Below, in pieces: positions 25,893-33,621 of a stretch of DNA of 64,000 nucleotides. Position 1 is the first letter of the stretch; each line of letters begins with the position of its first letter. The translations under genes and the position numbers were made by a program. The DNA lies in contig NZ_QFRX01000001.1 in NCBI RefSeq assembly GCF_003143935.1, positions 4,196,228 through 4,260,227 of the forward strand. The letters run 5' to 3'. The notes beneath the pieces are model-generated. The model was given only the letters and a program-made list of their open reading frames with translations. It ran no database searches and was not told where the DNA came from. This DNA comes from Streptomyces sp. Act143. Lineage in GTDB: Bacteria; Actinomycetota; Actinomycetes; Streptomycetales; Streptomycetaceae.

Positions 25893-26768
25893 TTAGGTGG
25901 CGGCTGGCTCGTCCTGCTCGGCGGCCTGCTTGGCGTGTTCTTCGACTTCGCGGCGGGCGATGTCGGTGAGGAGCGCGATCATCGTGGTGAAGTTCCGGAC
26001 GTCCTTGCACCGGCCGAAGGCGTACACCGCGGCGGCGAACCCCTCGAACACCTCGACGGGGGCGACGCCGACCAGGTCGGTGCCGTTGGCGATGGCGGTG
26101 ACGGCGCCCTTGAAGTCCTCCATCTGGTGCGGGAGGAACATGAGCGTGGCGGCGCGCCAGTCGAACTCGCCGTGCGGGATCGCGAGCTTCGTGTCGTCCG
26201 GCTCCACGGTGGGGAGCTGGTCCTCGTCGAGGCCGGTGGCGATCAGGTCGTCCACGTTGTCGATCATCGCGACGAGCTGGGCGAGGACGTCCTTGTCGGG
26301 GTCGCCGTGCAGCTCGTTGTGCGCGATCTGCTTCGCGATGACCTCGGAGCGCCGCATCGTGCGGGTGTCGACGATGACGGGGATCCGGGCGAGGCCCGCG
26401 GCCCGTGCCGCCCGGGAGCGGTGGTGGCCCGAGATCACCTCGACGGGGCCGGCGCCGCCGGGCTGGTGGCAGTAGGGCAGCGATTCGAGCATGCCGCGCT
26501 TGCGGATGTTGCCGGTGAGCCGCTCGAAGTGCCGCGGCTGCATCACCTGCGCGTTGATGTCCTGCTCGCGGAGCGTGGTGACGTCGACCCACTTGATGAA
26601 CAGGTCCTCGCCGATCTGCATGACGTCCTGCGGCGGGTTCTCCGTCGACCACTCCACCTTGGCGCCGGCCTGCACCACCTCCCCCAGCTCGCCCGGCGTG
26701 AGCAGCTCCGGCTCGCCCTCCGGGGCCGGGGTGGTCACTTCTTCGCCTTCTTGCGGCTTGCGCGCCAT
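25893..26768 (-). CDS. ParB/Srx-domain protein, 291 aa
   Basis: Contains the ParB N-terminal signature: KWVDVTTLREQDINAQVM, ERLTGNIRKRGMLESLPYC, and the phosphate-binding VEVISGHHRSRAARAAGL (the GHHR version of the GERR box). No canonical ParB HTH follows. Instead there is a longer helical C-terminal region with FDWRAATLMFLPHQMEDF. This combination recurs in actinophages beside a DNA-modification-like gene, here directly upstream and overlapping by 34 nt. Start ATG at 26768 with GGAGAAGG. Function may be nucleotide or DNA handling rather than partition. Confidence 0.75.
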   Translation of the reverse strand: MARKPQEGEEVTTPAPEGEPELLTPGELGEVVQAGAKVEWSTENPPQDVMQIGEDLFIKWVDVTTLREQDINAQVMQPRHFERLTGNIRKRGMLESLPYCHQPGGAGPVEVISGHHRSRAARAAGLARIPVIVDTRTMRRSEVIAKQIAHNELHGDPDKDVLAQLVAMIDNVDDLIATGLDEDQLPTVEPDDTKLAIPHGEFDWRAATLMFLPHQMEDFKGAVTAIANGTDLVGVAPVEVFEGFAAAVYAFGRCKDVRNFTTMIALLTDIARREVEEHAKQAAEQDEPAAT

Positions 26769-28189
26769 GCCTTCTCCTTCGCGAGGAACGTGGTGAGGGT
26801 GGTGGGGATGTCGTCCTGGACCCAGTCGGCGCGGTACGACAGCTTGTAGCCGTCCGGGTGCTTGGCCCGGGACTCGAGTTGCATCAGCCCGCGCAGGCCC
26901 TTGGCCTCGGGGTGCCGGGTGTACTCGACGGTGACGAGGCCGTTCGACGCGGCGAGGAGGATCTCCGAGGCGCCGGTGAACACGAGCTTCGCGGTGTCGC
27001 GGCGCAGCGCGAGCATCGTCGCGAGGCGGGTCAGGCGCAGGTCGTAGTGCGGGGCGCCGAACGCGAACCGCATCAGCAGGTGCGTCGTGTACTTCGTGGC
27101 GCCGGGGTACGGGCGGGTCATCGTCTCCGCGCCGTAGCCGATGACGCCGGCCACGAAGCCGTCGATGACGACGAGCATGTTGTACGAGCCGGGCGCGGCG
27201 GCGAGCCGGTGCATCCACAGGTCGCGGTAGTAATCAACCTCCGTCCCCTTTGCCGCAAGTACGCCAACGCGGGACTGGTCGGTGACCTGGTAGTCCGGGG
27301 GGATGATCGGTAGGGAGGTAGGGCCGGTCGACCGGGACATGCCCAGGGCGACCTTGGGGCCTCCCGTGAGCTTGAAAATCTCCTCGGGCCGGTTGCTGAT
27401 GACGAAGGCGCGGGCGACGTCGCCGAGGGGGTGGGCGAACACCGGGGTCTCGTGCGCGGCGATCCCGGAGCGCTCCTCCTGGAGGAACATCAGCAGCGCC
27501 GGCTTGTCCCGCATATGGTCGGCGAGCCGCTGCATGTCGACGTCCGGGTCGAACACCGCGTACTTCGGTTCGGCCCACTCGATGCGGCCGCCGGTGTCGA
27601 AGAACTTCTCGAAGCCGGCCTTGTAGGTGGGCGGCGCCGCGATGATGATCGCGTGCGGGTCGTCCTCGGCGAGGGCGATGTGGTCCCACATGCACATCGG
27701 GGTGAACTTGACGCCGGGGAGCCGGTCGCCGATCTGCTTCAAGGAGCCGGCGAGCCGGGCCTTGTGCTCGGCCTCGCGCTCGACCATGTCGGTGACGAGG
27801 TTCGTCCAGTAGTCCACCTCGGGCTTGGCCTGCATGCGGGCCAGCCAGTGGACGTACAGGAGGTGCGCGGCCTGCTCGTGGGGCGGCGCGTCGGGGATCT
27901 CGACGGGCTCGCCGTCGAGCGTCATGCCCAGGCCGGCCAGATCGCCGCCGGACACGTACGTGCCGACGATGCCGGTGTACAGGGTGACGTCCGAGGTCTC
28001 CATGCACGTCGGCGGGATACCGGCGTTGGCGGCGACGAGGGCCGCGGCGAACGAGCCCACGCCGACCTCGACGTACCGGGTGTACTGGTCGCGGGGCAGC
28101 TTGTTGAAGACCTGCCGGTAGAAGGCGCGGTCCGGGGCGGACGAGTTCCCGGCGAAGAGGACGCCGGGTGCTGCGAAACCTGCTGGCAT
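26735..28189 (-). CDS. putative antirestriction adenine methyltransferase-like protein, 484 aa
   Basis: N-terminal part resembles D12-class adenine methyltransferases (YVEVGVGSFAAALVAANAG, then METSDVTLYTGIVG), but the catalytic DPPY is replaced by AAPPTYKAGFEKFF, so activity is uncertain. From about residue 300 a second domain (YNMLVVIDGFVAGVIGYGAE, LRLTRLATMLAL, GYKLSYRADW) looks like an acetyltransferase-type fold of the kind used by Mom-like DNA modification enzymes. The families are suggested from pattern only. Pairs with the ParB-like gene downstream. Expected role is altering phage DNA so that host restriction fails. Confidence 0.65.
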   Translation of the reverse strand: MPAGFAAPGVLFAGNSSAPDRAFYRQVFNKLPRDQYTRYVEVGVGSFAAALVAANAGIPPTCMETSDVTLYTGIVGTYVSGGDLAGLGMTLDGEPVEIPDAPPHEQAAHLLYVHWLARMQAKPEVDYWTNLVTDMVEREAEHKARLAGSLKQIGDRLPGVKFTPMCMWDHIALAEDDPHAIIIAAPPTYKAGFEKFFDTGGRIEWAEPKYAVFDPDVDMQRLADHMRDKPALLMFLQEERSGIAAHETPVFAHPLGDVARAFVISNRPEEIFKLTGGPKVALGMSRSTGPTSLPIIPPDYQVTDQSRVGVLAAKGTEVDYYRDLWMHRLAAAPGSYNMLVVIDGFVAGVIGYGAETMTRPYPGATKYTTHLLMRFAFGAPHYDLRLTRLATMLALRRDTAKLVFTGASEILLAASNGLVTVEYTRHPEAKGLRGLMQLESRAKHPDGYKLSYRADWVQDDIPTTLTTFLAKEKAWRASRKKAKK

Positions 28190-29089
28190 GGGAGTCCCAG
28201 GGGGTCAGCGGTCCGCTCGGCCCACAACCAGCAGCGTTCGGGGGCACAGGGTAGCCGCTGACCTGCTAGGGAGGTGCGGCGGCGTCTGCCAGCAATGCGC
28301 TACGCCGCCAACAATGCCGGAACTTTGCTCGGCAACGCCTGACCGGCGAAGTTGTGGACGAAAGTTGCGCGAGCAGCATTTGTAAAGTTGCTGGCAGCGC
28401 ACAATGCAGCGTTCGCGAACGACTTACCCTGAACGCTCCCCGTAGTTTTGCTCCAAGAATCATTGGTAAGCTCGTACCGCGTTACGGCGCAATAATGGAA
28501 AACAGGCAGGGCCCCGCCCTCCCGCAGGTTGCCGCCCGCGGACCACGAGGACGAGGCCCTGAGGTGGTGTGGGCCCTGGCTGAGCTTCGCTCAGTTGGGG
28601 CTCACGCGCGTCACGGACAGTGCTCGACGAGCCAGGCGATCACAAGGAACACCTCACAGCTCGCGCTCACACGCCCCGAAGAGACGTGCGGCCGTACGTG
28701 TCGCTGCCACCGATCTCTCAACCAGCGAAACGGCTTCAAGATCGGCTCCCTCCGTCACCCGGGGAAAACCCCGGACTGCGGGGAACGCGGCTGCGCCCCC
28801 GCGCGGTGGGTGCGTCCTGCGTCCCCTCGAAGGGAGCAATCCGAAAGATACCGTGAGCGCCGCAGTATTCCCCAATCGAAGTCGGTACGCGCATGTGCCT
28901 TTTTGCGATTCGGACGACTAGCCGCAGGTCAGGTCACGTTGAGGCTCCGTCAGCGCGTCTTAAAAAGCCGACATTTCGCGGTAGCCGCATTGCGCACGGG
29001 CATTCGTGCGCCGCATCGACCCGATTGCCCGCGCCTTCACGCCCAACACGCGTCCGCTCCCCGACCGAGGGGCCGGGGAGCGGATGAGG
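28190..29089. other. gene-poor region with repeats
   Basis: No frame on either strand looks like a real protein: start sites lack ribosome binding sites and predicted products have no recognisable composition. It contains the short-repeat cluster at 28288-28407, a hairpin at about 28580-28594 (CTGAGC-TTC-GCTCAG), and an 8-bp hairpin near 28760 (CCGGGG-AAAA-CCCCGG). Base composition is noticeably less GC-rich in 28320-28500 than elsewhere. Confidence 0.5.
28288..28407. repeat. short direct and inverted repeats, candidate origin or centromere
   Basis: Three copies of a GCCA(G/A)CAATGC-like motif (28288, 28307 and a variant at 28397) and three of (G/A)AAGTTG(C/T) (28348, 28361, 28384), plus an AACTTTGC copy in the opposite sense at 28321. 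Non-coding, relatively A+T-rich, at the boundary between virion and accessory blocks. Confidence 0.45.
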
Positions 29090-29166
29090 TGGACCGCGAG
29101 GGAGGACTCGAACCTCCAACCTCCGCCTTCGAGAGACGGTGCTCCATCCAATCGAGCTGCTCGCGG
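29090..29166 (-). tRNA. tRNA-Arg (anticodon TCG) candidate
   Basis: Cloverleaf on the minus strand. 7-bp acceptor (29160-29166 with 29094-29100), D arm with GATTGGAT loop, 5-bp anticodon stem with loop TCTCGAA, T arm with TTCGAGT, and CCA encoded (29090-29092). The anticodon reads TCG (Arg, CGA codons). Position 33 is C instead of the near-universal T, and the discriminator base is T, so charging specificity is less certain. No protein gene overlaps it. Confidence 0.8.
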
Positions 29167-29257
29167 ACGGCCGTGACGCCGAGTCAGAATGTTAGCAGTT
29201 GCCCTTCCTTGACCCACCTTGCCCAAGTCCGTGCGGGTGATGGGGGTTGGCGAATGG

Positions 29258-29291
29258 CCGAGGGCCGGGGAGATGCCTCCCCGGCCCTCGG
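29258..29291 (-). terminator. terminator of the DUF488 gene
   Basis: Perfect 14-bp stem (29258-29271 with 29278-29291, 6-nt loop), 11 nt after the stop codon. Marks the downstream end of the accessory array. Confidence 0.75.
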
Positions 29292-29302
29292 ACCAGCTGC
29301 GG

Positions 29303-29821
29303 TCAGAACAGCGTCGGCGGCTCCTCCGCCTTCGGCTTGTCCGGCCGGGCCGCGACAGCTCCTCCGCGCGGCTCCAGTTCCGGGATGTCCCAGCCGTACC
29401 GCTTCTGGGCCCACTCCGCGTACCAACGACGGTGGCACTCCTCGCCCTTCTCGGCGACCGCCTCGAAGCACATCAGGCAGGCCGGCGTCTCCGGGTACCG
29501 CTTGGCCAGCTCCTGGAGCGCGGCGAGGATCTCGTGCTCGTACACCCGCAGCCGCTCGAAGTAGACGATCCGCTCGACCGCGATGTTGTCGATGCCCTTG
29601 AGCGGGCCGCGCATCAGCTCGTGCGGGGCGAGCACCGGGACACTCTCGAAGCTGTAGCGGACGAAGCGGGGCCGTCCAACGGTGATGCCGACGGGCAGGA
29701 TGCCGAGCTCCGGCCGCCAATTCTGATACCTGGTCGTGCTCAGCTCCATCGGCTGGCGGACCTCGATCCGTTCTACCGGCTGTTCCGGCCCTTCCAGGTT
29801 GAGCTTGCGTACGTCGAGCAC
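29303..29821 (-). CDS. DUF488-family protein, 172 aa
   Basis: STTRYQNWRPELGILPVGITV and RPRFVRYSFESVPVLAP followed by LQELAKRYPETPACLMCFE and ECHRRW match the DUF488 pattern (a conserved LCFE...CHR near the C-terminus). Homologues are small single-domain proteins of unknown activity, sometimes linked to nucleic-acid or stress functions. Start GTG at 29821 with AAAGG ten bases upstream. A longer frame reaching back to 29890 would run through the leader. Last unit of the cassette array. Confidence 0.7.
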   Translation of the reverse strand: MLDVRKLNLEGPEQPVERIEVRQPMELSTTRYQNWRPELGILPVGITVGRPRFVRYSFESVPVLAPHELMRGPLKGIDNIAVERIVYFERLRVYEHEILAALQELAKRYPETPACLMCFEAVAEKGEECHRRWYAEWAQKRYGWDIPELEPRGGAVAARPDKPKAEEPPTLF

Positions 29822-29862
29822 CGGTCTGCGCCTTTCTGTGGTGGTGTGTCCTGCTCTCATCA

Positions 29863-29911
29863 TTGACCAATTCGCCGGGTTTACCCTCATAATCCCGTTG
29901 AATTTGGCCCA
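29863..29911 (-). promoter_or_regulatory. cassette promoter 1 (DUF488 unit)
   Basis: First of about 19 copies of the array element. Here the -35 is TGGGCC and the -10 GAGGGT with a 17-nt spacer. The dyad is decayed. The outer TTGACCAA half is kept on the downstream side. Confidence 0.6.
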
Positions 29912-29937
29912 GGGGCCCCGCCGTGTGCGGGGCCCCT
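29911..29937 (-). terminator. terminator of the parB gene
   Basis: Perfect 11-bp stem, 5-nt loop (29911-29921 with 29927-29937), 12 nt past the ParB stop and abutting the next promoter. Confidence 0.7.
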
Positions 29938-29949
29938 GCGCCTCCTGGG

Positions 29950-31125
29950 CTAGGAGGCGCTGGTCTCGGTGGTGTTGGTGGCCTCGGCGTCCGGGGCGAC
30001 CCGGAGGGCACCCGCGCGGACCGTGGCCGCGGTCGCCGCCTTGGCCAGGTTCTGGGACGCCTTCGTGGCCACCTGGCGCAGGTGGTCGATGCGCATCCGG
30101 TTGCCGGGGATCCCGCCGTGCGCACCCGCGAGGAGGAGCGCCAGCTCGTCGGGGTCCATGCTGGCGATCTCCTGGAGGATCTCGCCGGCCGCGCCCAGCT
30201 TGCCGATCTTGCCAACCAGCTTGTTGCGGTCGCTCATGATCCGCTCACGCCGGTCGACGTCGGCCTCGGCCAGCTCCGGGAACATCGTGTCGTCGACCTT
30301 GCTCGGGTCGGCGTCCTCGGCCAGGACGAACATGACGCTCTGGCTGGCCGCGTCCTGCTCCTCGGCCCGGACCCGCTGGCAGAAGCCCTCAGCATCCCTG
30401 ATCGTCGCGAACTGGCCCCGGCTCCAGCGGGCGAGGAACGCGTTCTGGTTGGCCGGGCTGATCTGCGCCGCGTACCAGGCCAGGCCGACCGGGACGTGGC
30501 CCTTGAGGAGCGCCTCCTGCACGGCGGGCACGAGCTTGAGGAGCTGGAGCCGGTTGTCGACGTGGTTCCAGCTCTTGCCGATCCGCTTTGCCACCTCTTC
30601 GGGGGTGAGGCCGAAGTCCACCAGCTTCTGGAACGCGTTGGCCTCCTCCAGCGGGGTCATGTCGGCCCGGCCGAGGTTCTCGGCGACCGACCGGGTGAAG
30701 CCCTCCAGCGTCTCCGAGCCGCCTTCCAGGCCGTGCATCACCATCGCCGGGATCGTGGCCACGCCCGCCATCTGGGAGGCCCTCCAGCGGCGCTCACCGG
30801 AGATGAGCCGGTACTTGCCGCGGCTGATGTAGCGGACGGTGATGGCCTGCTGGACGCCGATTTCCTTGATGCTGTCGGCCAGCTCCTGGAGCTTCTCCTC
30901 GTCGAAGACCTCGCGGGGCTGGTTCTCGTCCCGCTCGATGTTCTCGATTGGGAGGACCTTCAGCGTAGTCTTCAGCTCGGCCGGTGCCGCCGGGGCGGGG
31001 GCCGCGGCCTTCTTGGCCGGGGCCTTGCGGGCGGTGGGCGCCTTCTTGGCCGCGTCCTTCTTGGCGGGGGCCTTGCCGGTGGCCTTCTTGGCGGCCTTGG
31101 GGGTGGCGGTGGTGGTGGCGGTCAT
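29950..31125 (-). CDS. parB: ParB/Spo0J/KorB-family DNA-binding protein, 391 aa
   Basis: Lys/Ala/Pro-rich basic N-terminus (residues 1-50), ParB nuclease-like domain with VLPIENIERDENQPREVF and the box II sequence KYRLISGERRWRASQMAG, then an HTH region (TPEEVAKRIGKSWNHVDNRL) and a helical linker and tail. The GERRW box binds CTP in true ParB proteins. Start ATG at 31125 follows GGAGGG. Expressed from cassette promoter 2. No ParA is seen in the window, so it may act as a KorB-type global regulator of the dyad promoters as well as, or instead of, in partition. Confidence 0.85.
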   Translation of the reverse strand: MTATTTATPKAAKKATGKAPAKKDAAKKAPTARKAPAKKAAAPAPAAPAELKTTLKVLPIENIERDENQPREVFDEEKLQELADSIKEIGVQQAITVRYISRGKYRLISGERRWRASQMAGVATIPAMVMHGLEGGSETLEGFTRSVAENLGRADMTPLEEANAFQKLVDFGLTPEEVAKRIGKSWNHVDNRLQLLKLVPAVQEALLKGHVPVGLAWYAAQISPANQNAFLARWSRGQFATIRDAEGFCQRVRAEEQDAASQSVMFVLAEDADPSKVDDTMFPELAEADVDRRERIMSDRNKLVGKIGKLGAAGEILQEIASMDPDELALLLAGAHGGIPGNRMRIDHLRQVATKASQNLAKAATAATVRAGALRVAPDAEATNTTETSAS

Positions 31126-31172
31126 GGTGCCCTCCGTGGTGAGTGGGTGGGTGGTGTGTCGTGCATTCATCA

Positions 31173-31221
31173 TTGACCAAGAGCTTCGGGATAACCTCGG
31201 TTTACCGATTGATTTGGTCAA
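31173..31221 (-). promoter_or_regulatory. cassette promoter 2 (parB unit)
   Basis: TTGACC-17-GAGGTT. Outer arms TTGACCAA/TTGGTCAA are perfect and the inner dyad is half-conserved. A vestigial conserved stop-codon block (AGGTCAG at 31241) is present although the upstream gene ends further away. Leader type A (GAATGCACGACACACC). Confidence 0.75.
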
Positions 31222-31256
31222 GGGATCGGCAAGTATGCCCAGGTCAGGGCCTTGCC

Positions 31257-31285
31257 GGGGGCCGCCCGCCCGAGGGCAGGCGGCC
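31257..31285 (-). terminator. terminator of the 104-aa gene
   Basis: GC-only hairpin (about 12 bp with a bulge) between the 104-aa stop and promoter 2. Confidence 0.6.
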
Positions 31286-31294
31286 CGCCGTCCG

Positions 31295-31609
31295 CTAGAT
31301 GAAGCGGGCCAGCTCGCGGGCCCCGCGGGTGATGATGTTGTCCTCGCCGCCCCGGAGCAGGGCGCGGGTGGCGGCCATCAGGTCGCGGCGGGCCTGCTCG
31401 CGGTGCGCGATGGCCTCCCGACGGATCTTCTCGCCGGCCGCGATCAGCCGCTCGGCGTCCAGCTGGCCCTTGGTGACGCTGCGGCGGATCTCGCACGCCC
31501 AGGCGACCTGCTCGCTGCGGATCAGGCGCTTGACGAGGTCGAGCGCATCGTCCGCGTCGCCCGCGCCCGCGATCAGCTCGGTCTCTTCGAGGAGGGTAGC
31601 GAGGTCCAT
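31295..31609 (-). CDS. helical hypothetical protein, 104 aa
   Basis: All-helical, charged: LEETELIAGAGDADDALDLV, RSVTKGQLDAERLIAAGEKI, REQARRDLMAATRALLR. No cysteines. ATG at 31609 behind AGGGAG. Only gene of cassette unit 3. No family recognised. Confidence 0.6.
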   Translation of the reverse strand: MDLATLLEETELIAGAGDADDALDLVKRLIRSEQVAWACEIRRSVTKGQLDAERLIAAGEKIRREAIAHREQARRDLMAATRALLRGGEDNIITRGARELARFI

Positions 31610-31651
31610 CGTGCACTCCCTGGTGGGTGGTGGTGTGTCCTGCATTCATCC

Positions 31652-31700
31652 TTCCGCCAACCCTCCGGGCCAACCTCGTTATCCCGGGAAGTTTGGTCAA
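31652..31700 (-). promoter_or_regulatory. cassette promoter 3 (104-aa gene)
   Basis: TTGACC-17-GAGGTT with only the upstream half of the inner dyad intact. Stop codon of the preceding gene lies 22 nt upstream of the -35. Leader type A. Confidence 0.75.
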
Positions 31701-31722
31701 GGAATCGTCAGGAAACCGCAGG

Positions 31723-32385
31723 TCAGAGGCCGAACAACCCGTCCTGTACCGGCTCGGCGACCGGCGCCGTGGCGGGCTTGCCGTGGACCAGGTGCTCGGC
31801 GACCGTCCATCCGGTCCACGCGGGCGGCGTCTCGCCTCGCCGGCTGCTGTTGCCGGTGAGGACGAGCAGGTCGGCGCGGGCGAGGTGGACCGTGCCGTCG
31901 AGGATCAGCCACACCTCGCAGCGGGGCAGGCCGAGCGCGGTGATCATGGCCAGGTGGTGGATGTCGCCCCATCCGGCGTGCAGTGCACCAGGAGCGACCC
32001 AGACCCACGTGCCGAGGTTCACGTCGCCCGGTCCGGCCGGGGTGTGCCGGTAGGGCGGGCGCTGCCGTACAGGCCGCGGTGGCTTCGGCGGGTAGAAGTG
32101 GCTCGGCGGGTAGTGCGGCTGGCGGGCCTCTTTGAGTTCGGCGGCCTGCCACCGGGTGACGTCGGCCGGGGTGTAGCAGAGGGGGCCGACGTGCCACTTG
32201 CGGGGCGTCGTCTTGTCCCGCCAGACGGCCGCGCCGCAGGTGCAGCGGCTTTCCGACAGGTGCTCTCGTGCGGGTCCGCAGGGCCAGGCGGTGTTGCACG
32301 GGCGGCAGGCCGGCTGGCCGCTGTCCAGGCCGTGCGGGAGGTGGTGGTCGGGCAGGCGGATCGGCCGGATCGTCCAGGGCCTCAC
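31723..32385 (-). CDS. Cys/Trp-rich hypothetical protein, 220 aa
   Basis: N-terminal CRPCNTAWPCG and CTCGAAVW suggest a zinc site. The middle is proline- and arginine-rich (YPPKPPRPVRQRPPYRH). The C-terminal part is compact, with LGTWVWVAPGALHAGWGD and EVWLILDGTVHLARADLLVL. Start GTG at 32385 with AAAGGA. Last of three genes of cassette unit 4. Unknown function. Confidence 0.6.
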   Translation of the reverse strand: MRPWTIRPIRLPDHHLPHGLDSGQPACRPCNTAWPCGPAREHLSESRCTCGAAVWRDKTTPRKWHVGPLCYTPADVTRWQAAELKEARQPHYPPSHFYPPKPPRPVRQRPPYRHTPAGPGDVNLGTWVWVAPGALHAGWGDIHHLAMITALGLPRCEVWLILDGTVHLARADLLVLTGNSSRRGETPPAWTGWTVAEHLVHGKPATAPVAEPVQDGLFGL

Positions 32386-32426
32386 TGGGGCGTCCTTTCC
32401 GGGTGCGGTGGGTGGAGGATGGGCGC

Positions 32427-32457
32427 GGGCCGGGGAGCGCTCCCTGCTCCCCGGCCC
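32427..32457 (-). terminator. hairpin between the ComM-like and Cys/Trp-rich genes
   Basis: Perfect 12-bp stem (32427-32438 with 32446-32457), 8 nt past the ComM-like stop. Internal to unit 4, so probably an attenuator. Confidence 0.6.
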
Positions 32458-32465
32458 GCCGGCTG

Positions 32466-33164
32466 CTACTGGCTCAGGACGTGGACGGCCTTGCCCGGAC
32501 GGCGGGGCGAGTAGCACAGGTACTCGCCCCATTCGTCGTTCACGCCCTTGCCGGTGCGGTCCCAGACGAGCGTCCGGTCGCACTGGGCGCACGTTCCGGC
32601 GTCCTCCCCCGGCCTGCCCTGCTGCGGGAGGGTGTTGAGGAGGCGGACGGCTTCGGGCAGGCAGGTCGCGGTGTGGACGGTGGCGGTGGGGTCGACGGGC
32701 GCCTGGTGCAGCTGCTCGGACGCGGTCGTGGCATCCGGGACGATCACGGTGGTGAGGCCGTCGGCGGCGGCGGCGTTGACGCTGGCGAGGATGCCCTCGG
32801 GGGCGCGCAGCCAGCCGGCCAGGTCGAGTTCGCCGGTTACCGCGATGCGGTCGAGGGCCCCCTCGTGGATGTGGCCGGCCGCGGCGAGGATGGCGCAGGC
32901 GATGGCGAGGTCGGACAGGGTGCCGTACGGGCGGTGGTCGTCCCGGGTGACCTGCACGTTGACGGTGCCGTCGGGCCACTCGTAGCCGCTGTTGATGAGG
33001 GCCGCGCGGATGCGGTCGCGGGTCTCGCGCTCGTGGTCGACGCCGAGGATGACGCTGGCGTCGGGGGCGTCGGGCCAGATCCGGGCGAGGACCGTTGCGA
33101 TGCCGTCGGCGGTGCCGACCCGGGCGGTCGCGCGGCGTTCGGTGGGGGTGCGGCTGTCGTTCAT
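32466..33164 (-). CDS. AAA-less ComM/YifB N-domain protein with zinc ribbon, 232 aa
   Basis: ETRDRIRAALINSGYEWPDG, RPYGTLSDLAIACAILAAAG, TGELDLAGWLRAPEGILASV and TTVIVPDA match the Lon-like N-terminal domain of ComM (Mg-chelatase ChlI-type), which in full-length proteins precedes an AAA+ motor. The motor is absent. A C-terminal CAQC...C zinc motif ends the protein. A paralogue without the ribbon lies at 33622-34413. Possible role in branch-migration modulation or as a decoy subunit of host ComM. The family match is by pattern. Confidence 0.65.
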   Translation of the reverse strand: MNDSRTPTERRATARVGTADGIATVLARIWPDAPDASVILGVDHERETRDRIRAALINSGYEWPDGTVNVQVTRDDHRPYGTLSDLAIACAILAAAGHIHEGALDRIAVTGELDLAGWLRAPEGILASVNAAAADGLTTVIVPDATTASEQLHQAPVDPTATVHTATCLPEAVRLLNTLPQQGRPGEDAGTCAQCDRTLVWDRTGKGVNDEWGEYLCYSPRRPGKAVHVLSQ

Positions 33165-33260
33165 GGCGGTGGCCTTTCTGGTGAGCGGAGGCGCCGGGGT
33201 GGCGGTTCCGGGGCGGGCGGCGCGCACCAGGCCCGTGGGCCTGTCGCGCCGCCCGCCCCG

Positions 33261-33282
33261 GGGGCGGCCGGCCGGCCGCCCG
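33261..33282 (-). terminator. hairpin after the 71-aa zinc-ribbon gene
   Basis: GGGCGGCCGGCCGGCCGCCC, a perfect palindrome, 7 nt past the stop. The same sequence recurs at 34449-34470, so the terminator itself has been duplicated. Confidence 0.6.
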
Positions 33283-33288
33283 GCCGGG

Positions 33289-33504
33289 TCAGAAGCCGAA
33301 CTCGCAGTACTCGCAGAACGTCGTCCGCACCTCCCCCTTGTTGTTGGTGAGCGGGACCAGGTCCTCGCCGCAGTCGCCGCAGACGCCGAAGTCGGTGACC
33401 GGCAGGGGGGTGCTGACGGGCGCCGCCGGGAGGACGGGCGCGGGGCTGACGTTGACCGTCGCGGTGACCGTGCCGGTGCTGTTGCTGATGAGGAGGATCG
33501 CCAT
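33289..33504 (-). CDS. zinc-ribbon protein, 71 aa
   Basis: Thr/Val-rich N-terminus, then GVCGDCGEDLVPLTNN and TFCEYCEFGF: two CxxC pairs forming a zinc ribbon. Closely parallels the 66-aa protein at 55864-56064 (CDCGLELVCLTDN...VFCEHCDLGL). Both are first genes of cassette units. Start ATG at 33504. Probable nucleic-acid or protein adaptor. Confidence 0.65.
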   Translation of the reverse strand: MAILLISNSTGTVTATVNVSPAPVLPAAPVSTPLPVTDFGVCGDCGEDLVPLTNNKGEVRTTFCEYCEFGF

Positions 33505-33549
33505 CGGGTGCTCCCTGGTGGTTGGTGGTGTGTTGTCCTGCATTCATCC

Positions 33550-33598
33550 TTCCACCACCCTCCCGGGATAACCTCGTTATCCCGGGAAGTTTGGTCAA
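33550..33598 (-). promoter_or_regulatory. cassette promoter 4 (three-gene unit)
   Basis: TTGACC-17-GAGGTT inside a near-perfect dyad: inner arms CCCGGGATAAC/GTTATCCCGGG around CTC (33562-33586), centred on the -10. Preceding stop codon 23 nt upstream of the -35. Leader type A. Confidence 0.8.
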
Positions 33599-33621
33599 GG
33601 AATCGTCAGTGAAACCGCAGG

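Noticed and set aside
28740..28830. Possible CRISPR-like repeats (CCGGGGAAAACCCCGG, CTGCGGGG)
   Set aside because: Only one hairpin and no regularly spaced repeats or spacers. No cas genes in the window.
28354..29601. Plus-strand open frames across 28.35-29.6 kb
   Set aside because: They run through the tRNA gene and the terminator, change composition along their length and have no start signals.
31126..31221. N-terminal extension of ParB through the leader (MMNARHTTHPLTTEGT...)
   Set aside because: The same leader occurs before genes in other frames, so it is a shared untranslated or uORF segment. GGAGGG before ATG 31125 marks the true start.
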